A DNA stretch of 64,000 bases from JBFMEX01 sp040752215 (GTDB taxonomy: Bacteria; Pseudomonadota; Alphaproteobacteria; Rhizobiales; Hyphomicrobiaceae): the NCBI GenBank assembly GCA_040752215.1, contig JBFMEX010000053.1, forward strand, positions 112,177 through 176,176, read 5' to 3'. Within the stretch, counting starts at the first letter, position 1. Every line of letters starts with the position of its first letter. The position numbers and the translations under genes are program-made. This document shows positions 27,164-36,148 of this stretch, in pieces. Under the pieces are notes generated by a model that was not told the DNA's origin, ran no database searches, and saw only the letters and a list, made by a program, of their open reading frames with translations.

Positions 27164-28978
27164 CTAGGTGCGCGCACGACAATCGTCAACCTGGGGTCCG
27201 ACCGGGCCGGCAACGCGGCGGTCGGGTGCCGCGTCCCTGGCCCCCCTCGACGGCCATCCGCCGGACCCGTCCGAGCCGTCGAAAACCGGCCTCAGCCAGA
27301 GCATTGCAGCAAGGAACGCAACCAGATTGAGGGCGAACAGAACGTCGCCCAAGCGCGCATAGGGAGGCGGCGGGCGTGGCAGCGGCAGGCCGGTGTCGAT
27401 CACGCCGCGGGCGTTCAGGCCGATCGTGGCGAGCACGCGGCCAAAGGGATCGACGACTGCCGAGATACCATTGTTGGCCGCTCGGACCAACGCGACGCCC
27501 TCCTCAACCGCCCGCACACGCGCCTGATGGAAATGCTGGTGCGGTCCGGTGGTATTGCCGAACCAGCCGTCGTTGGTGACGTTGACGAGCACGCCAGGGC
27601 GGCGATCGGCCTGCACCACCGCAGCCGGGAAGATCGCCTCGTAGCAGATGAGCCCGCCGACCAGCGGCAGCCCGGGAACCTCGACCAAGGGCCGCGGCAC
27701 CTCGCCGATGGCGAATCCGCCGCGCATTTGCGTCAGCTGTCTGAGGCCAACGCCCTCGAGCACGTCCTGCACCGGCAGGTACTCGCCGAACGGAACCAGA
27801 TGGGTCTTGTCGTAGCGGGCAGCGAGCTCGCCGGAGGGGCCGAAAACGAGCAGGCTGTTGTAGACCGCGCGCCGGCCATTGGGCGGCGGATGGGCGGCCG
27901 CCTCGGAATCGGTCGCAAGCCGTAAGGCGCCGGTCAGAAGGTGCACGCCATCCGGCAGCAGCTCGCCGATCGCCGCCAACGCCTCGGGCCGCGACAGCGG
28001 CAGGAACGGCATCGCCGCCTCCGGCCAGACGACGTGTGTGATGCCGGCGAGGCCGTCGACACGGCCGGCGCCGTCGCGCCGCGACAGGTCGAGGTGGTCG
28101 GAGAAGATCCGTCCCTGCATCTCAGGCAGCCACTTCTCGCGCTGCGGCACGCTCGGCTGAACGATGCGCAGGCGCACGCCGTCGGCGAGTTCTGTCGGTC
28201 CCTGCGAGAGGACGAGGCGTCCATATCCGCTGAGCGCAGCGAGACCGACGGCGGCAAGCGCGAACCCGCGCCAGCGTGACAGGCGGTGTGCCGTCGCAGC
28301 CCGTGGCTCGGCTGCGAGCACGAGCGGGGCAGCGAGCAGCAGCACCGTCCACAGGGTCAGACCATAGATGCCGACGAGCCCGGCCGCCTGCATCAGCTCC
28401 AGCGGATCGGTCAGCGCATAGCCGAGCACGTTCCAGGGAAAGCCGGTCAGCACGTGGCCGCGCAGCCATTCGCATGCGCTGAGCGTGACCGCGAGCACCA
28501 GCACGCGGGCGATACCGCCCGGCCAGTAGAGCCGTGCGGCACCCGCGGCAAGGGCGAAGAACAGCGCGAGGCCGCCCGGCAGCAAAGTGACCGCGAACGG
28601 GAGCGCCCAGGCGAACTTGTCGGCCTCGACGAGAAACGCCTCGCCGACCCAGAACAGGCCGAGAATGAAATAGCCGAAGCCGAACCACCAGCCAGCGATG
28701 GCCGCCGAGCGCGCCGCGACGCGCGGGCTTGTGGCCATGCCCGATCCGTCGATCAGCCACACCAGGACGGGCAGCGTGAGCGCCAGCACGGCGGTGGCGA
28801 AGAACGGCGCCATCGCCAGAACCGAGAGTGCGCCGGCGACCAGCGCGATCGCATTGCGCCGCCAGCCGGACTCGCCCCTGACGACAGCGCACAGCCTGCG
28901 CACAGGATCGTTGCGGACCGCGGCGCAATCCTCGTCCACGAGCGGCGACGCCCCGGCGCTGGTCTCGCGCGCGTCCAC
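27164..28978 (-). CDS. lnt: Apolipoprotein N-acyltransferase
   Basis: Lnt adds the third acyl chain to lipoproteins in the inner membrane. The 604-aa protein has about eight N-terminal membrane segments and a periplasmic carbon-nitrogen-hydrolase domain. The catalytic triad is visible as Glu in VVWPEAAMPF, Lys in YDKTHLVPFGEYLP and Cys in GGLICYEAIFP. The GTG at 28978 lies 3 nt after the corC stop, so the genes are coupled. The C-terminal tail of about 35 residues after the last membrane segment is hydrophilic and longer than in most homologues. The rhizobial homologue actA is needed for acid tolerance. Confidence 0.95.
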   Translation of the reverse strand: MDARETSAGASPLVDEDCAAVRNDPVRRLCAVVRGESGWRRNAIALVAGALSVLAMAPFFATAVLALTLPVLVWLIDGSGMATSPRVAARSAAIAGWWFGFGYFILGLFWVGEAFLVEADKFAWALPFAVTLLPGGLALFFALAAGAARLYWPGGIARVLVLAVTLSACEWLRGHVLTGFPWNVLGYALTDPLELMQAAGLVGIYGLTLWTVLLLAAPLVLAAEPRAATAHRLSRWRGFALAAVGLAALSGYGRLVLSQGPTELADGVRLRIVQPSVPQREKWLPEMQGRIFSDHLDLSRRDGAGRVDGLAGITHVVWPEAAMPFLPLSRPEALAAIGELLPDGVHLLTGALRLATDSEAAAHPPPNGRRAVYNSLLVFGPSGELAARYDKTHLVPFGEYLPVQDVLEGVGLRQLTQMRGGFAIGEVPRPLVEVPGLPLVGGLICYEAIFPAAVVQADRRPGVLVNVTNDGWFGNTTGPHQHFHQARVRAVEEGVALVRAANNGISAVVDPFGRVLATIGLNARGVIDTGLPLPRPPPPYARLGDVLFALNLVAFLAAMLWLRPVFDGSDGSGGWPSRGARDAAPDRRVAGPVGPQVDDCRART

Positions 28979-28981
28979 CTC

Positions 28982-29986
28982 TCAGGCCTTGCCGGGCTCG
29001 GCCGGCACAGCCTCGCCGGGTCGCGGCGGGTGCACCTTCAGCTTCTTTACCCGTCGCGGATCCGCGTCGAGCACCTCGAACTCGACGCCACTCGCATGGC
29101 GTACCAGCTCGCCGCGCGCCGGCACCCGGCCGACGATCTGGAACACGAGCCCGCCGAGCGTATCGATCTCCGCCTCCTCGTCGAGATCCAGAAGCTTCAG
29201 ACCGAGCAGCGTCTCGAGCTCCTTGACGGGCGTGCGCGCCGACGCGACGAGGCCGAGCTTGGGATCGCGGACGATATGCTGGGCCTCGTCCTCGTCGTGC
29301 TCGTCCTCGATGTCGCCGACGATCTGCTCGACCAGGTCCTCGATCGTGACGAGGCCATCGCTGCCGCCGTACTCGTCGACGACTATGGCCATGTGGATGC
29401 GCGTCGTCTGCATCCGGATCAGCAGGTTCATCGCCGGCATGGACGGCGGCACGTAGAGCACCGGCCGTCGCAGCTTTGTGGTGGTGATCGAGCGCGAGAG
29501 GTCGATCGCCGCGAGGTTCAATGCGCCGGCTGCCTCGCCCCCCGACGGCCCGCCCTGCTTGGCAACCTCGGCCATCAGCCAGCGAAACAGGTCCTTGATG
29601 TGGACCATCCCGCGCGGGTCGTCGAGCGTCTCGTGATAGAGCGGAATGCGCGAAACGCCCGCCTCCTCGAAGCGGCGCAGCAGCTCGTGCACCGGCTCGG
29701 TCTCCTCGACTGCAATGATATCGGCGCGCGGCACCATGACGTCCTCGACGCGGCGATCGCCGAACCGGAGCAGGCGCAGGAGCATCTGGCGCTCCTCGGC
29801 CGAGAACGCCTCGGCGGTCGTCGATTCCTGCTCGAGTGCCACCTCGAGCGTGTCGCGCAGCGTCGGGGTGCCCTGCAGGCCGAGCCGCTGGCGCAGCATC
29901 TGCAGCCACGAGGTGACCGTCGCGCCGCGGCCGTCGTCGGCAGTTGGCGAGGGATCGAATCGGGAGCCTGGGTTGTCGGTCGTCAT
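28982..29986 (-). CDS. corC: CBS-domain hemolysin/CorC family protein
   Basis: This cytoplasmic protein of 334 aa has a pair of CBS domains (about 80-215, beginning EDVMVPRADIIAVE) and a C-terminal CorC/HlyC transporter-associated domain (about 225-315). It lacks the N-terminal DUF21 membrane part, like E. coli CorC/YbeX. CorC proteins have been linked to Mg/Co efflux and to ribosome maturation. It overlaps ybeY by an ATGA and is followed by lnt, the same ybeZ-ybeY-ybeX-lnt order as in E. coli. Confidence 0.93.
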   Translation of the reverse strand: MTTDNPGSRFDPSPTADDGRGATVTSWLQMLRQRLGLQGTPTLRDTLEVALEQESTTAEAFSAEERQMLLRLLRFGDRRVEDVMVPRADIIAVEETEPVHELLRRFEEAGVSRIPLYHETLDDPRGMVHIKDLFRWLMAEVAKQGGPSGGEAAGALNLAAIDLSRSITTTKLRRPVLYVPPSMPAMNLLIRMQTTRIHMAIVVDEYGGSDGLVTIEDLVEQIVGDIEDEHDEDEAQHIVRDPKLGLVASARTPVKELETLLGLKLLDLDEEAEIDTLGGLVFQIVGRVPARGELVRHASGVEFEVLDADPRRVKKLKVHPPRPGEAVPAEPGKA

Positions 29987-30549
29987 GACGTGCCTTCGAT
30001 TTCCGGCTCGCCGGCTGCGTACGGATCGGCGACGCCGAGCGCCGCCAGGATCTCGACCTCCAGCGCCTCCATCTCCGCGGCGTCCTCGCTGGTCTCGTGA
30101 TCGTAGCCGATGAGGTGCAGCAGGCCGTGGGCGACGAGGTGCATCAGATGATGGCGCGGCGGAATGCCGGCCGCAGCCGCCTCGGCAAGGACCGTCTCGC
30201 GCGCGAGCACGATGTCACCGAGAAAGCCTCCCTCGGCGGCCGCCGAACGTTCGGCGGGAGCAGGAAACGAGAGCACGTTGGTCGGCTTCGGCATGCCGCG
30301 ATAGAGCCCGTTCAACCGGGCGACGTCGGCGTCGCTCGACAGCGCGAGGCAAGCCGAGCATGCGGCCCGCCCGAGATCGATCCGCTGCGCGATCTCGGCC
30401 GCGACCGCCGAGACTGCCTCGCAGATCGGCTCACAGACGGTCCAGTCGCCGTGCTCGTGCACGACATCGACCGTGAGCGGTAACGGAGGCTCTTCGGCGC
30501 GCTCGCCGTCCTCGTCCAGCTGCCCTTGCGTCTCGGTGCGCGCGATCAT
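29983..30549 (-). CDS. ybeY: Endoribonuclease YbeY (16S rRNA maturation)
   Basis: YbeY is a zinc-dependent RNase involved in 16S 3'-end processing and 70S quality control. The 188-aa protein has the zinc motif HLVAHGLLHLIGYDH with the H-x3-H-x5-H spacing, and the conserved PTNVLSFP segment. It starts 14 nt after phoH ends and overlaps corC by four nucleotides. Confidence 0.95.
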   Translation of the reverse strand: MIARTETQGQLDEDGERAEEPPLPLTVDVVHEHGDWTVCEPICEAVSAVAAEIAQRIDLGRAACSACLALSSDADVARLNGLYRGMPKPTNVLSFPAPAERSAAAEGGFLGDIVLARETVLAEAAAAGIPPRHHLMHLVAHGLLHLIGYDHETSEDAAEMEALEVEILAALGVADPYAAGEPEIEGTS

Positions 30550-30562
30550 TGCCGGCTGCGTC

Positions 30563-31558
30563 CTACCTGACCCGATCGTAGGCTTCGACGATGCGGGCGA
30601 CGAGGTCGCGGCGCACCACGTCGGCGCCCGTGAATCGCACCTCCTCGATGCCCTCGATGCCGCGGAGCAGCGCCGAAGCCTCCTCGAGGCCGGAACGCAT
30701 GCCGTTCGGCAGGTCGATCTGGCTCGGGTCGCCGGTCACCACCATCTTGGCGTTGTCGCCGAGGCGGGTCAGGAACATCTTCATCTGCATGCTGGTGGTG
30801 TTCTGCGCCTCGTCGAGGATGACGAAGGCGTTGGCCAGCGTGCGGCCGCGCATGAACGCGAGTGGCGCGATCTCGATCACGCCGGTCTCGAGGTCGCGCT
30901 CGACCTTCTCCGGCGGCAACACGTCGTAGAGTGCGTCGTAGAGCGGCCTGAGATACGGATCCACTTTCTCGCGCATGTCGCCGGGCAGGAATCCCAACCG
31001 CTCGCCGGCCTCGACTGCCGGGCGCGAGAGAATGATGCGCTCGACGATGCCCCGCTCCAGGCAGTGGGCAGCGTGGGCGACGGCGAGATAGGTCTTGCCG
31101 GTTCCGGCCGGGCCAATGCCGAACACGAGATCGACCTTCTGCATGGCGCGGATGTAGAGGCTCTGCACCGGCGTGCGCGCCTTGACCACGCGCTTCCTGG
31201 TGGCGATCTGCGCCTGCCCGTCGCCGGTCCCGCTCTCCTGGCGTGCGTGGCGGATCATGCCGTCGATGTCGCCGGCGCTGACTTGATCGCCCTTGGCGGC
31301 CCGCGCATAGAGCGTCTCCAGCACCTCGCGGGCGATCTCGCAGGCCTGCTCCGGGCCGGTCAGGATGACGACATTGCCATGGGCATGGGCCTCGATGCCG
31401 AGCCGATCCTCGATCAGCGGCAGGTGCGAGTCGTACTCCCCGAGCAGCTTTGTGAGCAGGCGGTTGTCCTCGAACGGCAGCACGACCCGCTTGTTTGCTG
31501 CCGCTGCCTTCGACGTCCGGCCCTGTCCGCTGAGGGATGGCCCGCGAATACCTGTCAA
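30563..31558 (-). CDS. ybeZ: PhoH-like ATPase (YbeZ)
   Basis: PhoH/YbeZ is a P-loop ATPase that partners YbeY. The 331-aa protein has an N-terminal region with a KH-like segment (GNVVILTGPEQA), Walker A GPAGTGKTYLAV and Walker B ANAFVILDEAQNTT. The TTG at 31558 has a strong GGAGAGG site; another in-frame TTG at 31600 would add 14 residues without a clear site. It follows miaB after about 100 nt and leads the ybeZ-ybeY-corC-lnt series. Confidence 0.93.
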   Translation of the reverse strand: MTGIRGPSLSGQGRTSKAAAANKRVVLPFEDNRLLTKLLGEYDSHLPLIEDRLGIEAHAHGNVVILTGPEQACEIAREVLETLYARAAKGDQVSAGDIDGMIRHARQESGTGDGQAQIATRKRVVKARTPVQSLYIRAMQKVDLVFGIGPAGTGKTYLAVAHAAHCLERGIVERIILSRPAVEAGERLGFLPGDMREKVDPYLRPLYDALYDVLPPEKVERDLETGVIEIAPLAFMRGRTLANAFVILDEAQNTTSMQMKMFLTRLGDNAKMVVTGDPSQIDLPNGMRSGLEEASALLRGIEGIEEVRFTGADVVRRDLVARIVEAYDRVR

Positions 31559-31656
31559 AAAACCCTCTCCACCTGTGGCGCGGTCGAGACCGGACCGCAA
31601 TCGATCATCCCGTCCGGCGGGCGAAAAGTCCAGACCTCTATCAATCTAACGCCCGT

Positions 31657-33018
31657 TCATGCCGCATGCACGACACCAGCGAGGCTGTTCGGCCCGGCGG
31701 CCTCGATCTCGACGGCAACGATCCGCCCCAGCGCATCGGTCGGCAGCGCTGCGTGCACGGGCTGCAGATAGGGCGAGCGGCCGACCAGCTGACCGGCATG
31801 CCTGCCGCTGCGCTCGAACAGCACCGGCATCACCTTGCCGACGCACGATTGGTTGAACCGCTGCTGCTGGGCATCGAGAAGGTCCTGGAGCCGGGCGAGG
31901 CGCTCGACCTTGACCGCGTCGGGCACCTGCTCGTCGATGTTGGCGGCCGGCGTGCCGGGGCGCATGGAATACTTGAACGAGTAGGCCTGGGCGAAGCCGA
32001 CCTCCTCGACGAGGCCGAGCGTCGCCCTGAACTCGCCCTCGGTCTCGCCGGGGAAGCCGACGATGATGTCGGTCGAGAGCGCGATATCGGGGCGTGCAGC
32101 GCGGATGCGGGCGACCAGCGCGCGATACTCGGCAGCGGTGTGCTTGCGGTTCATGGCGGCGAGGATGCGATCCGATCCGGCCTGGAACGGTAGGTGCAGA
32201 TACGGCATCAGCTTGGCATGATCGCGGTGGGCGGCGATCAGATCGTCGCTCATGTCGCGCGGATGGCTCGTCGTATAGCGCAGCCGTTCGAGACGATCGA
32301 TGCCGGCGAGATGGGCGAGCAGCTCCGATAGCCGCCACGGCCGGCCGTCCAGCCCCTCGCCGTGGTAGGCGTTGACGTTCTGGCCCAGCAGCGTGATCTC
32401 GCGCACGCCCTGGTCGACGAGGCGTCGCGCCTCGGACGCGATCTCGGCGACGGAGCGCGAGTACTCGCTGCCGCGCGTGTAGGGCACGACGCAGAATGTG
32501 CAGAACTTGTCGCAACCTTCCTGGACGGTGAGGAATGCGCTGACGGCGCGCGGTGCTGCCGAGGGCGTGGTGGCCGGCCGCGCGGGCAGCTGCGCGAACT
32601 TGTCCTCCTCCGGGAACGCCGTCTCGACGATGCGGCACGACTCCGAGCGGGCACGAAACAGCAGCTCCGGCAGGCGGTGGTAGCTCTGCGATCCGACGAC
32701 GAGATCCACGACCGGCGCGCGGTGCAGGATCTCGGCGCCCTCGGCCTGAGCGACGCAGCCGGCGATGGTGACGAGCATGTCCTTGCCCGCGGCGCGGCGC
32801 TGCTCCTTGAGCTGGCGGATACGGCCGAGCTCGGAGTAGACCTTCTCTGCCGCCTTCTCGCGGATGTGGCAGGTATTCAGGATGACGACGTCCGCGGCCT
32901 CGATGTCGGTGGTCTCCGAATAGCCATAGGGGCCGAGCGCCTCGGACATTCGCTCGCTGTCATAGACGTTCATCTGGCAACCGAACGTCTTGATGAACAC
33001 CTTGCGGGCGCCCGGCAT
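31657..33018 (-). CDS. miaB: tRNA-2-methylthio-N6-dimethylallyladenosine synthase
   Basis: MiaB is a radical-SAM enzyme that adds a methylthio group to i6A37 of tRNAs. The 453-aa protein carries the N-terminal cluster cysteines in FGCQMN, NTCHIREKA and AGCVAQ, the radical-SAM motif CDKFCTFC and a C-terminal TRAM domain. The ATG at 33018 begins MPGARKVFIKTFG; the open frame to 33129 has no conserved residues. Order plsC-miaB-phoH is common in alphaproteobacteria. Confidence 0.96.
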   Translation of the reverse strand: MPGARKVFIKTFGCQMNVYDSERMSEALGPYGYSETTDIEAADVVILNTCHIREKAAEKVYSELGRIRQLKEQRRAAGKDMLVTIAGCVAQAEGAEILHRAPVVDLVVGSQSYHRLPELLFRARSESCRIVETAFPEEDKFAQLPARPATTPSAAPRAVSAFLTVQEGCDKFCTFCVVPYTRGSEYSRSVAEIASEARRLVDQGVREITLLGQNVNAYHGEGLDGRPWRLSELLAHLAGIDRLERLRYTTSHPRDMSDDLIAAHRDHAKLMPYLHLPFQAGSDRILAAMNRKHTAAEYRALVARIRAARPDIALSTDIIVGFPGETEGEFRATLGLVEEVGFAQAYSFKYSMRPGTPAANIDEQVPDAVKVERLARLQDLLDAQQQRFNQSCVGKVMPVLFERSGRHAGQLVGRSPYLQPVHAALPTDALGRIVAVEIEAAGPNSLAGVVHAA

Positions 33019-33184
33019 CTCCGCCTCGTCCTCGACGATTGAGCCCAGGGGCGCGATCCGATCCAAGGCGCACTCCGTCTTCGTTAGCCGGTCGCTGAAA
33101 TGAAGGCGCCGGAAACCCGCACGCTGCATTGCAGCATCGAGCCGATCTTACATGCCCCGAGAGGCGGCGCAACTCGCCACTTCG

Positions 33185-34069
33185 TCACCGGAAGCGCCCC
33201 TTTGTGGAACGCGAGGGCGGGGCACGGCCAGGGGCGTGGACCGAAAGGGGCGGTCGGGTCGCCTGCACGCGCTCGTCGGCCGGCCGGGCCCTCAGGATCC
33301 CGACCACCCCCTCGCGCACCGCATCCTCGCTCGAGCGCGCGAGTTGCTTGCGGTCGGCATAGTCCGCCAGCGGGATCGGCATCCCAACGCGCAGGCGCAC
33401 GTCGAGCGGGCCGGCCTTCAAGAGTTGCCAGGCATGGCCCTGCATCTCCATGTCGCCGTACCAGCCAACCATTGGTCGGTCCGCGCGACCGAGCGGAACG
33501 CCGTGTAGCCGCGTGTAGACAAGCGAGACCGTCTGCACGACGGCACCCGGCGGGGCCTCCGCCTCACAGCCGGACGGCTTCACCGCGGCGAACAACGCGG
33601 TCTTGAACGGCAGAACGCGGTTGCCGTCGGTCGAGGTTCCTTCGGCGAACAACACGATCGCATCCCCGGCGGCGAGCCGGGCGAGGATCTCCTCGGCGGT
33701 CTCGCCGGCACTCGCGCGCCGCTCGCGGTCGACGAAAACGGTCCGCTGGAGCCGCGCCAGCGAGGCGACGAACGGCCAGCCGCCGACCTCGCGCTTAGCG
33801 ACGAAGGAGACCGGCGCCAGTGCGGAGAGCACGGGGATGTCGAGCCAAGAGGTGTGGTTGGCGACGAGCAGCACCGGCCGATCGCGCACGACCTCGCCCT
33901 CGACGTGGAGCCTGACTCCGACGAGGCGGCAGACCTGGCGGTGGTACCAGTGCGGGAAGCGCCGCGCGAGACGGGGCGAGGTGCGGACGAGCAGCGCCTG
34001 AACCGGCATCAGCGGAACAGTGAGGCCGAGAAAGCCGCCGAGGATCGCGCCCGCTCGCAAGCTGCTCAT
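33185..34069 (-). CDS. plsC: 1-acyl-sn-glycerol-3-phosphate acyltransferase (PlsC family)
   Basis: PlsC-type enzymes acylate lysophosphatidic acid in phospholipid synthesis. The 294-aa protein has an N-terminal hydrophobic segment, the catalytic H-x4-D motif in NHTSWLD, and the phosphate-binding block VLFAEGTSTDG. A hydrophilic Pro/Arg-rich tail of about 30 residues follows the catalytic domain. The ATG at 34069 lies 22 nt after the fur/mur stop. It may be a PlsC paralogue (for example OlsA-like); substrate is not certain. Confidence 0.88.
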   Translation of the reverse strand: MSSLRAGAILGGFLGLTVPLMPVQALLVRTSPRLARRFPHWYHRQVCRLVGVRLHVEGEVVRDRPVLLVANHTSWLDIPVLSALAPVSFVAKREVGGWPFVASLARLQRTVFVDRERRASAGETAEEILARLAAGDAIVLFAEGTSTDGNRVLPFKTALFAAVKPSGCEAEAPPGAVVQTVSLVYTRLHGVPLGRADRPMVGWYGDMEMQGHAWQLLKAGPLDVRLRVGMPIPLADYADRKQLARSSEDAVREGVVGILRARPADERVQATRPPLSVHAPGRAPPSRSTKGRFR

Positions 34070-34091
34070 GCCGGATCGGTTCCCCCGTTGG

Positions 34092-34547
34092 TCATCGATC
34101 CTTGCGCTTCGGCTGCCGCTTGATGCCGTAGAGCTCCAGGCGATGGCCGACAAGGTCGTAGCCGAGCTCGCGCGCAATGCGCTCCTGCAGCTTCTCGATC
34201 TCCTCGCTGTAGAACTCGGTGACGCGCCCGGTCTCGACGTCGATCAGGTGATCATGGTGGCGGCTCGGCATCTCCTCGTAGCGTCCGCGGCCGTGGCCGA
34301 AGTCGTGACGCTCCAGGATGCCCTTGCTCTCGAGCAGCTTCAGCGTGCGGTATACGGTCGAGAGCGAGATGCGGGGATCGACGGCAGAGGCGCGGCGGAA
34401 CACCTCCTCGACGCTCGGGTGGTCGTGCGCATCCGACAGCACGCGGGCGATCGTGCGGCGCTGGCCGGTCATCCTGAGGCCCTGCCGGTGGCAGAGCTCC
34501 TCGATGCGGCTCTCCTGCTCCTCGCGTCGAGGCTCGACACCGGGCAT
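34092..34547 (-). CDS. fur: Fur-family metal-responsive regulator (Fur/Mur)
   Basis: The 151-aa protein has the winged-helix domain (RMTGQRRTIARVL, STVYRTLKLLESKGI), the metal-binding HHDHLIDVETGRV segment and a C-terminal dimerisation region. In Hyphomicrobiales proteins of this subfamily (Mur) chiefly sense manganese, whereas iron control is taken by Irr and RirA. The ICE box found before nfu fits that scheme. The protein lacks the C-terminal CxxC metal site of E. coli-type Fur. It lies between higA and plsC. Confidence 0.93.
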   Translation of the reverse strand: MPGVEPRREEQESRIEELCHRQGLRMTGQRRTIARVLSDAHDHPSVEEVFRRASAVDPRISLSTVYRTLKLLESKGILERHDFGHGRGRYEEMPSRHHDHLIDVETGRVTEFYSEEIEKLQERIARELGYDLVGHRLELYGIKRQPKRKDR

Positions 34548-34631
34548 CCGGTCCCTCGGAGAAGGTTTCGACTTGCCGCGTTATAAGAAAGCCGCATCGC
34601 CCCGTCCACCTCGGTGACGCCGTCGGCCTGA

Positions 34632-34895
34632 TCACGCGGCCCGATCACGAAGCGAGCCAGCCGAGCGCTTGATCTCCGCGCCGACCGGTCTGGCTATAAC
34701 CTTTACGTCATATCGTGCCCGCAGGCTCAGCCACATCTCGGCCGTGGTGCTGAGGCAGGCGGCGAGCCGCAAGGCCGTGTCCGCCGCAATCCCGCTCCGG
34801 GCGTGAACGATGTCGTTGATGCGGGCAACGGGCACGTCGAGATTGCGGGCGAGCATGTTCTGACTGATGCCCGGCGGCGGCCGCATCCTTGCCAT
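34632..34895 (-). CDS. higA: Shortened, orphan HigA-type antitoxin
   Basis: The 87-aa protein matches the HigA/VapI helix-turn-helix family in ISQNMLARNLDVPVARINDIV, GIAADTALRLAACLSTTAEMW and LSLRARYDVKV. It begins MARMRPPPG and enters the fold abruptly; the usual N-terminal HPGEILREEFLEPLG-like segment of some 12-15 residues is missing. No higB toxin is adjacent; rimI lies 12 nt upstream. It may be a relic or a domesticated regulator. Confidence 0.75.
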   Translation of the reverse strand: MARMRPPPGISQNMLARNLDVPVARINDIVHARSGIAADTALRLAACLSTTAEMWLSLRARYDVKVIARPVGAEIKRSAGSLRDRAA

Positions 34896-34907
34896 TGCTC
34901 GCGTCCC

Positions 34908-35393
34908 CTACAAATCGAGCGCGAGCACCAGCGCGTCAGCGGGCGAGCGGCCCTTGCGCAGGTAATAGCCCTTGCGCCGGCCGACCTCGGCGAACCCGAG
35001 CTTGTGATACAGCGCCCGCGCGGCGGCGTTGTCGGCGGCGACCTCGAGGTGCAGGCGGCGCGCCTCGGCGCGCTTGACCGCCCTGACCAGCCCTTCGACC
35101 ATCCGCCGGCCGATGCCCCTGCGCTGCGCCCAGGGGGCAACGGCGAGCGTCAGAATCTCGGCCTCGTCGGCGGCGATGCGGCCGATGACGAAGCCGAGCG
35201 CGCGCGGCGGCGTACCGCCCTGGGCGACGAGCGCGGTCGCGCCGGGATGCTCCAGCATGCGGGCGATGCAGTCGATGCTCCAGGCCTCCTCGAACAGCAG
35301 CGCGTGCAGCTCGGCGATCGCGGGGGCCCGCTCCGGGGAAGCCCACAGCAGACTGACGCGCGCGGGATCGATTTTCAGAGCCTCTCCGGTCAT
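34908..35393 (-). CDS. rimI: Ribosomal protein S18 alanine N-acetyltransferase (RimI-like)
   Basis: This GNAT-family enzyme of 161 aa has the acetyl-CoA motif LAVAPWAQRRGIGRRMVEGL and the closing ADNAAARALYHKLGFAEVGRRKGYY typical of RimI. It overlaps tsaB by ATGA, and this tsaB-rimI pairing is widespread. The open frame upstream of the ATG at 35393 is antisense to tsaB codons and was discarded. Confidence 0.93.
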   Translation of the reverse strand: MTGEALKIDPARVSLLWASPERAPAIAELHALLFEEAWSIDCIARMLEHPGATALVAQGGTPPRALGFVIGRIAADEAEILTLAVAPWAQRRGIGRRMVEGLVRAVKRAEARRLHLEVAADNAAARALYHKLGFAEVGRRKGYYLRKGRSPADALVLALDL

Positions 35394-36091
35394 GTCGCGC
35401 GCACAATCACCTTCTCGAGTTGCGGCTTGGCATCCGGCGGCCGCAAGTAAAGTGGCGACGGCCGCGCGCCCGGCACGAGATCCGGCGCCATGCGGAGCAG
35501 CGTGGCGGCTTCGGGCTTCAGGTCGACGAGCCCGACGGTCGCCGCGCGCCGCGAGGCGTGAAGCGCGGTCGCCACCAGCTCGGCGCCGGAGCCAACGAGG
35601 CGGACCGCATCGGGACGCGAAGCGGCAGCTGCGGCGATGGTCGCGAGCCGCGGCTCGCCGACCGGCGCCGAGGACCCGTGATCGAAGACCTGGAAATAGA
35701 CGCTGTCGCGGCGCGCGTCGACGGCGACGGCGATCGCTGACGCGTCGCCACCGGACCCGAGCCGGTCGGCCGCGCTGCGGGCCATTACCCACAGGCTCGT
35801 GGCAGTTACGACGTCGGCGCGCGTGGCGAACGCCAGCGCGCGGGCGGCAGCGATACCGATCCGGGTGCCGGTGAACGTGCCGGGGCCGTGGGTGACAGCG
35901 ACGCGGTCGAGGTCGGCGAAGGCCAGACCGGCACGGCGCATCACGGTATCGATCATCGGCATCAGCGCTTCGGCGTGGCCTGTCTCGCGCAGCTCGAAGG
36001 CGGTTTCGATACGCTCCCCCGGCGCTCCGAGCCCGACGCCGACTGCGGCCGAGCAGGCACCAAGACAGGTATCGAAGGCGAGGACATTCAT
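35390..36091 (-). CDS. tsaB: tRNA threonylcarbamoyladenosine synthesis protein TsaB
   Basis: TsaB is the non-catalytic ASKHA-fold partner of TsaD in making t6A37 of ANN-decoding tRNAs. The 233-aa protein begins NVLAFDTCLGACSAAV and has the conserved VTHGPGTFTGTRIGIAAARALAF segment. Its 3' end overlaps rimI. Upstream is a 57-nt gap to the nitroreductase-like gene, so it may start the tsaB-rimI-higA-fur-plsC line. Confidence 0.94.
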   Translation of the reverse strand: MNVLAFDTCLGACSAAVGVGLGAPGERIETAFELRETGHAEALMPMIDTVMRRAGLAFADLDRVAVTHGPGTFTGTRIGIAAARALAFATRADVVTATSLWVMARSAADRLGSGGDASAIAVAVDARRDSVYFQVFDHGSSAPVGEPRLATIAAAAASRPDAVRLVGSGAELVATALHASRRAATVGLVDLKPEAATLLRMAPDLVPGARPSPLYLRPPDAKPQLEKVIVRAT

Positions 36092-36148
36092 GGCAACGAG
36101 CCTATAGGCCGGCGGCCGCGGACTTTCCAGTGCGTTCGTGGCTCATGC

